DNA of 64,000 nucleotides from a virus. The notes under the pieces are model-generated. The model was not told the DNA's origin. It worked only from the letters and a program-made list of their open reading frames with translations, and did not search any database. The DNA lies in IMG/VR virus record IMGVR_UViG_3300044801_000208, positions 33,809 to 97,808 of that record; one strand, written 5' to 3'. Shown here piece by piece: positions 39,723 to 47,791 of the stretch. Both the position numbers and the translations under genes were made by a program. Position 1 is the first letter of the stretch, and each line of letters opens with the position of its first letter.

Positions 39723-42700
39723 ATGGACGAGTTCTTCGACGACAGCCTGGTCGACATAGCGCCCGCCGCCAAGGACCTCACCCTTGAGCGGTCCGGCCTC
39801 CTCCGCGACCACTTCCCGTTCGACGAGGTCCGCGCCAACCAGGAGCACACCCTGGACAGGCTCGCGGCCTGGAACCAGTCCCCCAAGAAGTTCTTCGTCC
39901 TTGAGGGCCCGACTGGCTTCGGCAAATGCTTCGCCCCCGGTACTCCCGTTTTGATGCACGACGGTACGGTTAGGACGATCCAAGACGTGCGAGTCGGAGA
40001 CTCGTTGATGGGGGACGACTCCACCCCTCGCCGAGTGCTTTTGCTGTCGCACGGCTTTGACCAGATGTTTGACGTAGTCCCTGTTAAAGGTGACAGCTAT
40101 AGGGTCAACAGCCGCCACATTCTCAGCCTGAAGTTCACGAAAGGCATCGGGACAAAGGGAACCTACTCCAACAACCAAAAATCCCAAGTCCCGCAGTACC
40201 GTAGGCTGGGAATCAAAGCCGGTCCAGGTGCAACGATCGACATCCCCCTCAGCGACTATCTTGATTTGTCAAAGAGCCAAAAACACATCCTCAAAGGCTA
40301 CCGCGTAGGCGTTGAATTCCCCGCGCAAGACGTGCCCATTGACCCGTACTTCCTCGGCCTCTGGCTGGGCGACGGAGACAAGGACAGGCCTGCGGTGACA
40401 ACCGCTGATCCTGAAATCGGTGGGTTTTTGTGCGGTTACGCGAAAGAACTTGGGCTTTCTGTCAACTCTCAGTTTCACAACGGCGCATACACGAGAGACT
40501 TGAACACCGGGAAGCGCGGAGGAAACCCGAAAAGTCGGGAGAAAAACCCGCTACTTGAGGGGTTCCGCGGCCTCTCCGTGCTGAATAACAAGCACATTCC
40601 TCTGCTGTACAAGCGCAACTCTAGGGAAGTCCGGATGAAGGTGCTGGCGGGCGTCGTGGACTCCGACGGGAGCAGGGTCAAAGGCGGGTATGAGTTCACT
40701 CTGGAAATAAAGCGCCTAGCCGAGGACCTGACGTACCTTTGTCGCTCCCTTGGGTTCGCGGCGTACATGAAGCCCTGCGAGAAGACCTGCACCAACGGCA
40801 AGAATGGCCCCGCGACGGGGCGGTACTACCAAGTCCTGATGTCCGGCTTCGGCGTTGAAAAAATCCCGTCTACATTGATACGCAAACAGGGCCTCCCAAG
40901 AAAGCAGAAAAAAGACCCGCTTGTCACAGGGATAAAAGTCCTGCTAGCGGGTTACGGGGAGTTCTTTGGATTCTCCGTGGACGGAAACGAACGGTTTCTG
41001 CTTGGTGACTTTACGGTAGTGCACAACTCCCCCGTCGCGATCGCCGAGGCCTCCTTCGCCAAGACCATGCCCGGCTTCGGGGAGTTCTCCCCCGGCGCAC
41101 ACATCCTCACCCCGCAGAAGACCCTCGCCGCGCAGTACATGGACGACTTCGCCCGCTTCGGCCTCAAGGAGCTCAAGGGGCGGGCCAACTACCACTGCGA
41201 CAAGTGGACGGACATTAACGGGGAGGACATCGACTGCGAGATCGGCGCGATGCTCAACGACTCGGGCGGCCTGGACGAGCGGTGCGACCACTGCCCGTAC
41301 CGCGCCGACAAGGACCGCTACATCGCCTGCCCGCTCGGCACCACGAACTTCTCCTACTACCTGAACGAGGCCCGCTTCGCCGGGGAGCTCCCGAGGCGCA
41401 ACATGCTGATCCTCGACGAGGGCCACAACACCGAGGAATGTCATCCGCCGGAGACGGAAATAGATATTTGTGTCGGTTTCGAGAAGCAGGGACGGCAAAG
41501 GACAGCCAAGACCCGATCTTTTCCAATCGCCTCACTGACAGACGGGCAGAAGGCAGTTTCGTGGAACCGCGCCTCTGACAGTCTCCATCTCTCCGGCAGG
41601 CAAATTCGCGTAGGTCAACGTCAGTACACAGGCACTATGCTGACGGTGGAATCCGGGGGCAAGAAAACCCGTGTCACACCTAACCACTGGTTTTGGGTGA
41701 GGTTCAATTCAACAGCACGCAAGAAGTATATTTTGTACCTGATGCACAAGGAGGGTTATGGATACCGCATTGGGGTTACAAGATTCCGCTCCGCCAGCCA
41801 GCATGGACTCGGTCTGGTGTCCAGAATGCGGCAGGAGGGAGCGGATAAGGGCTGGGTGTTGGCGCTGTACGATTCTTATTCCGAAGCTGCGAAGTGGGAA
41901 AAGACTTATTCGCTGAAACACGGAATCGCCGATACCTGTTTTCGCGCTAGGAAAAACGTTCTTCAGTCAGACATCAAAGACATTTTCCTCTCCACGCGCG
42001 AGAGGGGTGCTCTCGCCTGTTTAAGGGACCACGGGCGGTACGCGGAGTACCCGATCTGGGAAACTTCCCCGCGTGCGGGGCACAAAGGATACTTCAAGGT
42101 GCGTGCCTGTAATCTCTTGCCGGAAGTCATGGACCTGCCCGCCAGAAAAACAAAAACCAGAGGCGAAAGGCGGCGGCTTATTTTAGACAAAAGCACGACT
42201 GTGACCAGCGCGACCTCAAATCAGTACACGGGAATGGTCTATTCATTAGACGTAGCTGAAGACCACACGTATGTCGCCGATGGGATGATCGTCGGCAACT
42301 GCATTCTCTCCCTGACGGACACGGTCATAGACAAGGACAGGTGCGAGAAGTACGGGGTCCAGGGCAGGCTCCCGGAGTTCGACGAGGGGGACAACGAGGC
42401 GGTGCTCGCGTGGCTCGACGCCGCGTTCATACCAGCGGCGCAGCAGCACGCCGTCGCCCTCGGCAGGAGGATGAGGGAGGCGCGGGACAGCGACAGGGCC
42501 TCCGTCGTGAAGAAGGTCAACGCCCTGGAGCGGTTCCTCCTGCGGGTCAACATGTTCCGCAACTCCGAGGACCCGGCGGAGTGGTTCGCGTGGACGGACG
42601 CGCAGACCAAGGCCCTGACGATCAAGCCGCTCACGGGCCGCCTGTTCGCCGACGACTTCCTGTTCTCCAAGGCGCAGAAGGTCCTGATCTTGTCCGCCAC

Positions 42701-43364
42701 GATCCTGGACTTCGACACCTTCATGCGGAACCTCGGGATCAGGCGCTCGGACGCGGAGACGCTCGCCGTCGACTCGGACTTCCCCGTCGAGAACAGGCCG
42801 CTGTTCTACCGACCGGTCGGGGACATGCGGTACGCGGACATCGACCGCACGCTGCCGCTGATGGCCCCCGTAGTCGGCCAGCTGATGGACCGCTACGCCA
42901 CGAAGAAGGGCATCGTCCACACGAACTCGTACAAGGTCAACCGCTACATGGTGGACTACCTCCGCAGCCACGGCTACGGCGAGCGGGTCGTCACGCACGA
43001 CAGCTCGCGGGGCGCGAGGGAGCAGGCGCTCCAGCGCCACCTGAACAGCCCCGGCAAGCCGACCGTCCTGTTCTCCCCGTCCATGTTCGAGGGGCTGGAC
43101 CTCAAGGAGGACCTCAGCCGCTTCCAGATCATGTGCAAGGTCCCGTATCCCGCGCTGGACCCCTACGTCCGCGCGAGGATGCGCCGCGACCCCGAGTGGT
43201 ACCAGTGGTGTACAGCATTGAAACTTGTGCAGGCTTCTGGGCGTTCAATAAGGTCTAAGACTGACCGCGCCCACACGCACATGCTTGATGCCGGGTTCGC
43301 GAAGTTCATTCAGATGAACAATCGTAGGATGCCTAAGTGGTGGCTGGACTCGATTGTTTGGTAG
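39723..43364 (+). CDS. DinG/XPD-like DNA helicase with two inteins
   Basis: The 1213-residue precursor splices to about 559. Superfamily 2 motifs: GPTGFGK/S (Walker A, split by intein 1), DEGHN (Walker B, DEAH-like, intein 2 just after), then SATILDF, VHTNSYK, LFSPSMFEGLDLKED and QASGRSIRSKTDR (motif VI Arg fingers). A Cys cluster (CDHCPYRADKDRYIACP) between Walker A and B suggests an Fe-S domain as in XPD/DinG. The last about 50 codons (43205-43364) are AT-rich relative to the body, next to the GIY-YIG gene. Preceded by TATAGGGA and ATG. Confidence 0.85.
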   Translation: MDEFFDDSLVDIAPAAKDLTLERSGLLRDHFPFDEVRANQEHTLDRLAAWNQSPKKFFVLEGPTGFGKCFAPGTPVLMHDGTVRTIQDVRVGDSLMGDDSTPRRVLLLSHGFDQMFDVVPVKGDSYRVNSRHILSLKFTKGIGTKGTYSNNQKSQVPQYRRLGIKAGPGATIDIPLSDYLDLSKSQKHILKGYRVGVEFPAQDVPIDPYFLGLWLGDGDKDRPAVTTADPEIGGFLCGYAKELGLSVNSQFHNGAYTRDLNTGKRGGNPKSREKNPLLEGFRGLSVLNNKHIPLLYKRNSREVRMKVLAGVVDSDGSRVKGGYEFTLEIKRLAEDLTYLCRSLGFAAYMKPCEKTCTNGKNGPATGRYYQVLMSGFGVEKIPSTLIRKQGLPRKQKKDPLVTGIKVLLAGYGEFFGFSVDGNERFLLGDFTVVHNSPVAIAEASFAKTMPGFGEFSPGAHILTPQKTLAAQYMDDFARFGLKELKGRANYHCDKWTDINGEDIDCEIGAMLNDSGGLDERCDHCPYRADKDRYIACPLGTTNFSYYLNEARFAGELPRRNMLILDEGHNTEECHPPETEIDICVGFEKQGRQRTAKTRSFPIASLTDGQKAVSWNRASDSLHLSGRQIRVGQRQYTGTMLTVESGGKKTRVTPNHWFWVRFNSTARKKYILYLMHKEGYGYRIGVTRFRSASQHGLGLVSRMRQEGADKGWVLALYDSYSEAAKWEKTYSLKHGIADTCFRARKNVLQSDIKDIFLSTRERGALACLRDHGRYAEYPIWETSPRAGHKGYFKVRACNLLPEVMDLPARKTKTRGERRRLILDKSTTVTSATSNQYTGMVYSLDVAEDHTYVADGMIVGNCILSLTDTVIDKDRCEKYGVQGRLPEFDEGDNEAVLAWLDAAFIPAAQQHAVALGRRMREARDSDRASVVKKVNALERFLLRVNMFRNSEDPAEWFAWTDAQTKALTIKPLTGRLFADDFLFSKAQKVLILSATILDFDTFMRNLGIRRSDAETLAVDSDFPVENRPLFYRPVGDMRYADIDRTLPLMAPVVGQLMDRYATKKGIVHTNSYKVNRYMVDYLRSHGYGERVVTHDSSRGAREQALQRHLNSPGKPTVLFSPSMFEGLDLKEDLSRFQIMCKVPYPALDPYVRARMRRDPEWYQWCTALKLVQASGRSIRSKTDRAHTHMLDAGFAKFIQMNNRRMPKWWLDSIVW
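39927..41027 (+). mobile_element. Helicase intein 1, inserted in the P-loop (GK/S)
   Basis: A 367-residue class 1 intein: starts CFAPGTPVLMHDG, ends DFTVVHN before Ser+1. LAGLIDADG motifs LGLWLGDGDKD and LAGVVDSDGS. Paralogous to the intein at 60905, which sits at the same GK/S position of a different ATPase. The two share an identical 67-nt stretch. Confidence 0.9.
41439..42299 (+). mobile_element. Helicase intein 2, with GIY-YIG-like domain
   Basis: A 287-residue intein: starts CHPPETEIDICVGF, ends GMIVGN before Cys+1 (penultimate Gly rather than His). Splicing blocks include VTPNHWFWV and MVYSLDVAEDHTYVADG. The insert between them reads KKYILYLMHKEGYGYRIGVT ... EAAKWEKTYSLKHGI, a GIY-YIG-like layout rather than LAGLIDADG. 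It sits beside the Walker B motif. Confidence 0.75.
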
Positions 43365-43408
43365 CTTGTTTTCCCGCCGCCAGGCGTATCTGAGAGGCGC
43401 GTCTCTGT

Positions 43409-43819
43409 TCAGGCGTCCACACTCGCTTGCGGTTGGCTTCGGCGACGGAGTTCTCTTATGTTCTTGACGCTTCGCCGCTTTGTGATTTCTGGTTGGGCAT
43501 TTATCCAGTCAAAGCCTCCGTTGCCGCCTTGTCTCAGGTTGTAACAGAGCGGGTCGGTCTTCGCCGCATCCACCAGTTCAAGCTCTTTGGCGAACGCCTC
43601 CGCGCCCGTGTTAAAGATGAAGAGAACATCTTTTCTGAAATTGACTTTGCCGTGTTTGGCTACCGCACGCATAAATACTTTGCCCGGCCCAAGGTAAGAG
43701 TCATTAGGATTGTTCGTTTTATGGACGCCGATGTAGTAGCGACCGTTGGTGAAATCCACTGTTTTGTAGACGGTATAAAGCATTGTGCCCTCTAGGGGCT
43801 GAAAGTCATAAAGTACCAA
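43409..43819 (-). CDS. GIY-YIG homing endonuclease downstream of helicase
   Basis: This is a 136-residue protein. MLYTVYKTVDFTNGRYYIGV and HKTNNPNDSYLGPGKVFM give the GIY-YIG core, with a Glu in AFAKELELVDA and a basic C-terminus. It is convergent with the helicase and lies between the helicase's AT-recoded 3' end and a leftover copy of the helicase C-terminus at 43819-43848. It is flanked by a 13-bp direct repeat. Confidence 0.8.
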   Translation of the reverse strand: MVLYDFQPLEGTMLYTVYKTVDFTNGRYYIGVHKTNNPNDSYLGPGKVFMRAVAKHGKVNFRKDVLFIFNTGAEAFAKELELVDAAKTDPLCYNLRQGGNGGFDWINAQPEITKRRSVKNIRELRRRSQPQASVDA

Positions 43820-43849
43820 TGGCAGACCTCAAGTCCATTGTTTGGTAGC
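43819..43849 (+). repeat. Remnant of the helicase 3' end and 13-bp direct repeat
   Basis: The sequence ATGGCAGACCTCAAGTCC continues into ATTGTTTGGTAGC, reading ...LKSIVW and a stop. The helicase ends ...WLDSIVW and a stop. The 13-mer ATTGTTTGGTAGC is identical at 43353-43365 and 43837-43849. Upstream codons (CTC/CTG, TCC/TCG) differ synonymously. This is what remains of the original helicase end beyond the inserted HEG. Confidence 0.7.
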
Positions 43850-43881
43850 GTTTGGAAGTAGCCAAAACCCCCCTTCCCGGC

Positions 43882-43890
43882 GTATACTGT
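43882..43890 (+). promoter_or_regulatory. GTATACTGT promoter-like motif
   Basis: This copy lies 18 nt ahead of the 35-residue ORF start and is followed by GGGGAGGG as ribosome site. Same spacing as the copy at 15225. Confidence 0.5.
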
Positions 43891-43908
43891 ATGGGGAGGG
43901 AACACCTG

Positions 43909-44016
43909 ATGAAGATCACCACGATTGACCGTAATGCCCTGAGAACCCTGCGAACGGAGATTGACGCCGCCCTTGAGTCCGTTGGCAAGCAGTACGGCGT
44001 GAAACTGACCGCCTGA
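43909..44016 (+). CDS. 35-residue protein, likely a truncated family member
   Basis: MKITTIDRNALRTLRTEIDA, then ALESVGKQYGVKLTA and stop. The opening resembles the N-terminus of a longer phage protein type (LR.EIDAAL..V..KYGV), so this may be a shortened remnant. It has its own promoter-like motif and a strong SD, so a product is likely. Function unknown. Confidence 0.5.
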   Translation: MKITTIDRNALRTLRTEIDAALESVGKQYGVKLTA

Positions 44017-44067
44017 AATAGTAGAAAGTTTAGAAGACCACGAGTAACAATCTCTGGGAGGAGATCA

Positions 44068-44754
44068 ATGAAGAAAACGCTGATCGCAGTTGTAATCCTT
44101 TTGGGCGCGCTGGCTTTCGCACAGGTTCCGGCCTGCAAGAAGCCGACAAATCCCAAGCAGCCGACAAATCCCAAGCAGCCAGTGACAGTCACCGTCACTG
44201 ACACAAACAAGAACAACAACTCCAACAAAAACACCAACACTAACACCAGCGCCTCGTCGAGTAACGCGAGCAGCAACCAGTCGCAGGGTCAACAGCAAAC
44301 AGCGACGGGCGGTAGCGCATCTGCATCCAACGGAGCGCAGAGCAACAGCCAGACTACCAATGAAAACGAAGTGCGGCAGGCTCCTACAGTCATCGCGCCG
44401 GAAGCATTCTCTACAGCGCCGTGTCGTATTGCAGGAGGTTTTGGGGGGTCTCTGCCCGCTGGCAGTCTGAGTTTGGGGGGATCGAAGAAAGACAAGGAGT
44501 GCGACCAGTTTCACATGGCGGCGTTTCTGTCCAGCATCGGGCGCAATGACCTTGCGCTTGAGTTGCTGTGCAGCATGAAGCCTGCTAAGGGTCTGAAGGG
44601 TTGCAGCACACCCCCGGCCCCGCCAGCGCCCCCTGTGGCTTCCCCGGCCCCAGCTAAGGCTGAGGTAGCGGTCGTACAGGCTCCAAAGACGTGCATTGCG
44701 GTCATCACCGCCGAGGACGGCAGCACAAGTTGCGCTCAGTATGCCGGAGAGTAA
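44068..44754 (+). CDS. Exported Asn/Ser/Thr-rich protein
   Basis: This 228-residue protein begins with a Sec signal peptide (MKKTLIAVVILLGALAFAQV). Next come an imperfect KQPTNP repeat, a long Asn/Ser/Thr/Gln low-complexity region, a Cys-containing domain (CDQFHMAAFLSSIGRNDLAL), a Pro-rich stretch and a final CIAVITAEDGSTSCAQY. Probably periplasmic or surface-exposed. No enzyme motif seen. Confidence 0.6.
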   Translation: MKKTLIAVVILLGALAFAQVPACKKPTNPKQPTNPKQPVTVTVTDTNKNNNSNKNTNTNTSASSSNASSNQSQGQQQTATGGSASASNGAQSNSQTTNENEVRQAPTVIAPEAFSTAPCRIAGGFGGSLPAGSLSLGGSKKDKECDQFHMAAFLSSIGRNDLALELLCSMKPAKGLKGCSTPPAPPAPPVASPAPAKAEVAVVQAPKTCIAVITAEDGSTSCAQYAGE

Positions 44755-44783
44755 CCAAAGTAACCAGCCCTCCCCTTCCCATG

Positions 44784-44819
44784 CTGGGGGTTGACAAAAG
44801 CGTCAATCCCCAGTATAAT
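44784..44819 (+). promoter_or_regulatory. Consensus sigma-70 promoter inside an inverted repeat (operator)
   Basis: TTGACA (44791-44796), 17-nt spacer, TATAAT (44814-44819). The -35 and spacer lie in an inverted repeat CTGGGGGTTGAC/GTCAATCCCCAG (44784-44795 and 44802-44813, 11 of 12 positions), a typical repressor-operator arrangement. Confidence 0.8.
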
Positions 44820-44825
44820 ACTTTA

Positions 44826-44910
44826 TACTGTCACCTGCGTGGAGGTACTGTCAACCGCCCCCGCCCTCCCCACTGACACGAACCCCGCCGCGAGGCGGGG
44901 TTTTCCTTTT
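44826..44910 (+). ncRNA. Candidate small RNA
   Basis: The roughly 85-nt stretch between the consensus promoter and a strong terminator holds no ORF with a ribosome site. Start is inferred 6-7 nt past TATAAT. The 3' end is the terminator hairpin. Function unknown; may be a regulatory RNA acting early on host or phage. Confidence 0.6.
44880..44910 (+). terminator. Rho-independent terminator
   Basis: AACCCCGCC-GCGA-GGCGGGGTT, a 9-bp GC-rich stem, followed by TTCCTTTT. Confidence 0.85.
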
Positions 44911-44955
44911 ACGGTATTATCCTACGTGCCCCCCTCCCGCAGACAGCGCCGCCGC

Positions 44956-45222
44956 ATGCCGAAGGCCAAGGACATCGCCACGATGCTCCGCGCCCTGACC
45001 GCCGCCGTCCCGATGCACCTGCCGCCGGAGCACGGCCTGAGGGAGTCCCTCAAGGGCGTCGTCAACTACCGCGTCAAGTCGGCCACCGACGGAAGGGAGT
45101 GGACGGTGGACGTCTACCACGGCGACTGGATCGTCGTGACCGTGCGCGACTTCGCGGTGCCCTGCCCGTCCGTGCCGTCCGCGATCGGGCACCTTAGGCG
45201 CATGCTAGGATTGAGGTCATGA
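44956..45222 (+). CDS. Small protein of unknown function
   Basis: 88 residues: MPKAKDIATMLRALTAAVPM, then a region with alternating strands (NYRVKSATDGREWTVDVYHG, DWIVVTVRDF). High-GC third positions. Its stop overlaps an ATG (ATGA). No family recognised. Confidence 0.5.
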   Translation: MPKAKDIATMLRALTAAVPMHLPPEHGLRESLKGVVNYRVKSATDGREWTVDVYHGDWIVVTVRDFAVPCPSVPSAIGHLRRMLGLRS

Positions 45223-45276
45223 CCGAGCACCGCTGCACACGGACGATCCTCTCCATCAGGGAGGGGAGGTTCTGTG

Positions 45277-45348
45277 ATGCCGCCGGACAACCGTCGGCTC
45301 TGCGCGGAGTGCTACGACGACTGGATGAGGGGGGACTGCCTCGCATGA
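45277..45348 (+). CDS. Tiny Cys-rich ORF
   Basis: 23 residues, MPPDNRRLCAECYDDWMRGD followed by CLA, after GGGAGGGGAGG. Every codon ends in G or C until the last, as in real phage genes. The C-x2-C pair suggests metal binding. ATGA overlap with the next start suggests coupling. Confidence 0.45.
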   Translation: MPPDNRRLCAECYDDWMRGDCLA

Positions 45349-45584
45349 TGGACAGGAAGGGGATACAGGCCGCGGTCATCAACCGCCTCGACGCGATGGA
45401 GGGCTCCTGCAACTCCGCGCACCTGGACCACAACGACGGCGTGCTGCGCGGCCTGCTGTGGGCGCTCACGGGTGCGGACCCCGGCACCTACCTCACCCGC
45501 GACACTCGGCGCGTGCTCGACCTGGCGGGGTTCGACGCCCGCATGGGCGAGGACGGCCTCGTGCACTGGACGGAGAGGGACTGA
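45345..45584 (+). CDS. Small protein of unknown function
   Basis: 79 residues from MMDRKGIQAAVINRLDAMEG. An upstream ATG at 45219 in the same frame also overlaps the previous stop, but the 45219-45345 part has poorer codon style and overlaps the tiny ORF. Contains a DHNDGVLRGLLWALTGADPG segment. Stop overlaps the next ATG. Confidence 0.5.
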   Translation: MMDRKGIQAAVINRLDAMEGSCNSAHLDHNDGVLRGLLWALTGADPGTYLTRDTRRVLDLAGFDARMGEDGLVHWTERD

Positions 45585-46150
45585 TGCTCGCCCAGGTCAA
45601 CTCGAAGGAGCAGCTCCTCAAGGTGCTCGCCATACAGGCCGCGATCACGGAGCGGGCACGCAAGGAGATGCTCGCCGCCGGGACCCTCACGGGGCAGCCC
45701 AAGTCCGCCGGGCACTACGTCGTGGCGGAGCGGAACCTCCTGGAGAAGTACGCCCGCTACCCTACCCTGACCGAGTTCGAGAGGATGCCTCATACGATGG
45801 ACAGCGTGAAGTGGGGCGCGACCTTCGGCGTGGCCGCGCTAGTCGGGGCGCTGATCCTGGACTTCTGCAAGTCCTTCCTGGAGCTGGACGAAGACCCGAG
45901 GGAGGCGCTGATGCTGTTCCTGATACAGCTCGACGACCCGAAGGTCAAGGCCGTGGAGATGGACAGGACGACCAAGGTCCTGGCCCAGCTCACGGAGCAC
46001 TACGGGATCACCTGGACCAAGAGGCACTCGATACAGCTCACCGTCGTGGGCCGCCGGGTCGTCCTGCACATGATGGACGCCCACATGTTCGCCAAGGAGA
46101 CCGGCGAGGCCCAGGCCAAATTCGGGGACAAAAAGCCCGCCGAATCTTAA
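45584..46150 (+). CDS. Protein of unknown function, 188 residues
   Basis: Starts MLAQVNSKEQLLKVLAIQAA; helical, with a hydrophobic middle (WGATFGVAALVGALILDFCK) that could be a membrane segment or core helix. Tightly packed with its upstream neighbours in one operon. Confidence 0.5.
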   Translation: MLAQVNSKEQLLKVLAIQAAITERARKEMLAAGTLTGQPKSAGHYVVAERNLLEKYARYPTLTEFERMPHTMDSVKWGATFGVAALVGALILDFCKSFLELDEDPREALMLFLIQLDDPKVKAVEMDRTTKVLAQLTEHYGITWTKRHSIQLTVVGRRVVLHMMDAHMFAKETGEAQAKFGDKKPAES

Positions 46151-46158
46151 AAAATTCG

Positions 46159-46165
46159 GTATTAG
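46159..46165 (+). promoter_or_regulatory. GTATTAG promoter-like motif
   Basis: 7 nt ahead of the next start codon. The same heptamer lies shortly upstream of genes at 49324, 56601 and 60301. A CCGAAT/ATTCGG hairpin (46139-46158) precedes it. Confidence 0.35.
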
Positions 46166-46171
46166 CCCACG

Positions 46172-46690
46172 ATGAACCGTATCTACCTAGCCGCGCCGTT
46201 CGAGTGGATAGACAAGATGAAGGGGTACGCGGAACAGCTCCGCGCCCTCGGGTACGAGGTCACGTCCCGCTGGCTCGACGAGCAGGACAAGGGCGGCGAC
46301 ACGGACATGACGGACGCCGACGGCGGCACCCAGCTAGACAAGATGGACCAGGTGATCGGCTTCGCCGTGCGCGACGTCCGCAACATCCTCTCCTCCGACA
46401 CGCTCATAGAGTTCAACCCAGGCAAGGCGCTCGTCAGGAACACCAGGCTCGCGGAGTTCGGCGGGGCGCTGTTCCTCGGCAAGCAGTGCATCGTCATCGG
46501 CCCCGAGAACCCCAAGCACAAGAACCGCATCGACTCCATCTTCGCCCTTCTGGACGAGGGCCACATCCCGGCGGACCTCGCCCAGGCGGGGATCAAGCCC
46601 GTGAAGCACTTCGACACGTGGGGAGACTTCCTGGAGACGGCCGTGCTGGAGGCGGGGAAAAAGAGTGGGACTGCACTTACTGCCGCATGA
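46172..46690 (+). CDS. Nucleoside 2-deoxyribosyltransferase-like protein
   Basis: 172 residues. MNRIYLAAPFEWIDKMKGYA, then EQLRALGYEVTSRWLDEQDK, follow the opening of the deoxyribosyltransferase/YtoQ-like fold. A later FAVRDVRNILSSDTLIEFNP segment and GGALFLGKQCIVIGP resemble the catalytic acidic and substrate loops. It would exchange bases on deoxynucleosides, fitting a phage nucleotide-salvage role. Confidence 0.6.
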   Translation: MNRIYLAAPFEWIDKMKGYAEQLRALGYEVTSRWLDEQDKGGDTDMTDADGGTQLDKMDQVIGFAVRDVRNILSSDTLIEFNPGKALVRNTRLAEFGGALFLGKQCIVIGPENPKHKNRIDSIFALLDEGHIPADLAQAGIKPVKHFDTWGDFLETAVLEAGKKSGTALTAA

Positions 46691-46964
46691 CCTAACCACC
46701 AAGACGATCTGCGTCACGCTGAGCATGGCCATGGCGGTCGGTATGTACGTCCCCCTGTTCCGCAGGCTCCTGCGCCGCAAGCACACCCGCGACTTCTCCA
46801 AGGCCTACCAGTGGCTAGTCTTCCTCGTCCAGATCAACAACCTCGTCCTGGCCTACGCCGAAAGGGCCCCGTTCCTCATGGCCTGGTACGTCTCGCAGGC
46901 GCTCTGCACGGGCGCGTTCCTCTGGCTGGTGCTCCATTACTGGGAGCGCCCCCAGCCCAAATAA
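46665..46964 (+). CDS. SemiSWEET/PQ-loop-like membrane protein
   Basis: 99 residues, GTG start after GGAGGCGGGG. Three hydrophobic helices (ICVTLSMAMAVGMYVPLFRR, WLVFLVQINNLVLAYAERAP, YVSQALCTGAFLWLVLHYWE) match the three-helix layout of a single SWEET repeat. Sugar or small-solute passage is possible but not shown. Overlaps the preceding gene by 26 nt. Confidence 0.5.
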   Translation: MGLHLLPHDLTTKTICVTLSMAMAVGMYVPLFRRLLRRKHTRDFSKAYQWLVFLVQINNLVLAYAERAPFLMAWYVSQALCTGAFLWLVLHYWERPQPK

Positions 46965-47001
46965 CCCGACTTCCCCGCCCCCTGTAGGGAGGGACTTTCC
47001 T

Positions 47002-47193
47002 ATGTCCGTCAACTACGCAGCAATCCTGAAGGACCTCGCGACCTGGGCCTCCGCAGCCAAGCTGGCTGGCGGGGCGTTCCTGCACCACGTCTACACCTGG
47101 CTCAAGGCCAAGTGGGCGAAGGCCGAGGCGGACGCCAAGGCGGTCGCAGCCAAGGTCGAGGCAGACGCCAAGGCCGCAGCCAAAAAGCTGTAA
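47002..47193 (+). CDS. Small Ala/Lys-rich helical protein
   Basis: 63 residues. MSVNYAAILKDLATWASAAK is followed by a repetitive K-A-E-A-D-A-K helix. SD AGGGAGGGA. Could be a DNA-binding tail-like or membrane-surface peptide; no family. Confidence 0.5.
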   Translation: MSVNYAAILKDLATWASAAKLAGGAFLHHVYTWLKAKWAKAEADAKAVAAKVEADAKAAAKKL

Positions 47194-47195
47194 CG

Positions 47196-47738
47196 TCACA
47201 AGTTAAGCCTACGCTTGAGGAACTCCTCCCGTATGTCTGAGTCGGAGAAGTTCCTCAGCACCCGCATTTTGTACGGGCGGCGGTTTAGCGTTTGTGTCCT
47301 CCTCGTGCTCCAGCGCACGTTCCCTGGCTCGTAGTCTCCGTTGTTTTCTTCGCGATCTAATGAGTGTTTGGGCGATGGTTTGCGGCCCACGTCAGCCAAG
47401 AACGACTCAAAGCTGGACGCCCACCTCTCGCACACCTTTATTCCGCGCCCCCCGTAGTTGTGGTAGCTGTTGTTCTTCGGGTTGCCGCATCTAGCCCTCA
47501 TCATGCACCAAGCGTTGTACTCTGGCGTGTTCGTCATTCCGTGCGTGGTGACCTGTTCATGTCTGGCACACCCGCAACTTCTTGTTTTGCCCCGTGTGAG
47601 GCAGTAGCTCCTGACGGGGACTAAACGGCCGCACTCACAGGAGCACTCCCACAGCACGGCTCCGTGCCTATCCAATCCGGCGCGTCTCAGGACCTTCAAT
47701 TTCCCAAACGTCTGTCCAGTCAAGTACAACTTCGTCAC
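47196..47738 (-). CDS. Homing endonuclease (zinc module plus SLDR.NG.YEPGN motif)
   Basis: 180 residues on the opposite strand to its neighbours. Zinc module LWECSCECGRLVPVRSYCLT ... SCGCA, then YNAWCMMRARCGNPKN, GGRGIKVCERW, and SLDREENNGDYEPGNVRWST, a catalytic pattern common in phage homing enzymes. It lies beside the 47792 gene, whose first about 70 codons are AT-recoded. Confidence 0.8.
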   Translation of the reverse strand: MTKLYLTGQTFGKLKVLRRAGLDRHGAVLWECSCECGRLVPVRSYCLTRGKTRSCGCARHEQVTTHGMTNTPEYNAWCMMRARCGNPKNNSYHNYGGRGIKVCERWASSFESFLADVGRKPSPKHSLDREENNGDYEPGNVRWSTRRTQTLNRRPYKMRVLRNFSDSDIREEFLKRRLNL

Positions 47739-47791
47739 ATAGACCTCCTACCTGTGCGGGTGAAAGTCTAGTTTTCAAGTAACATGTCTAT

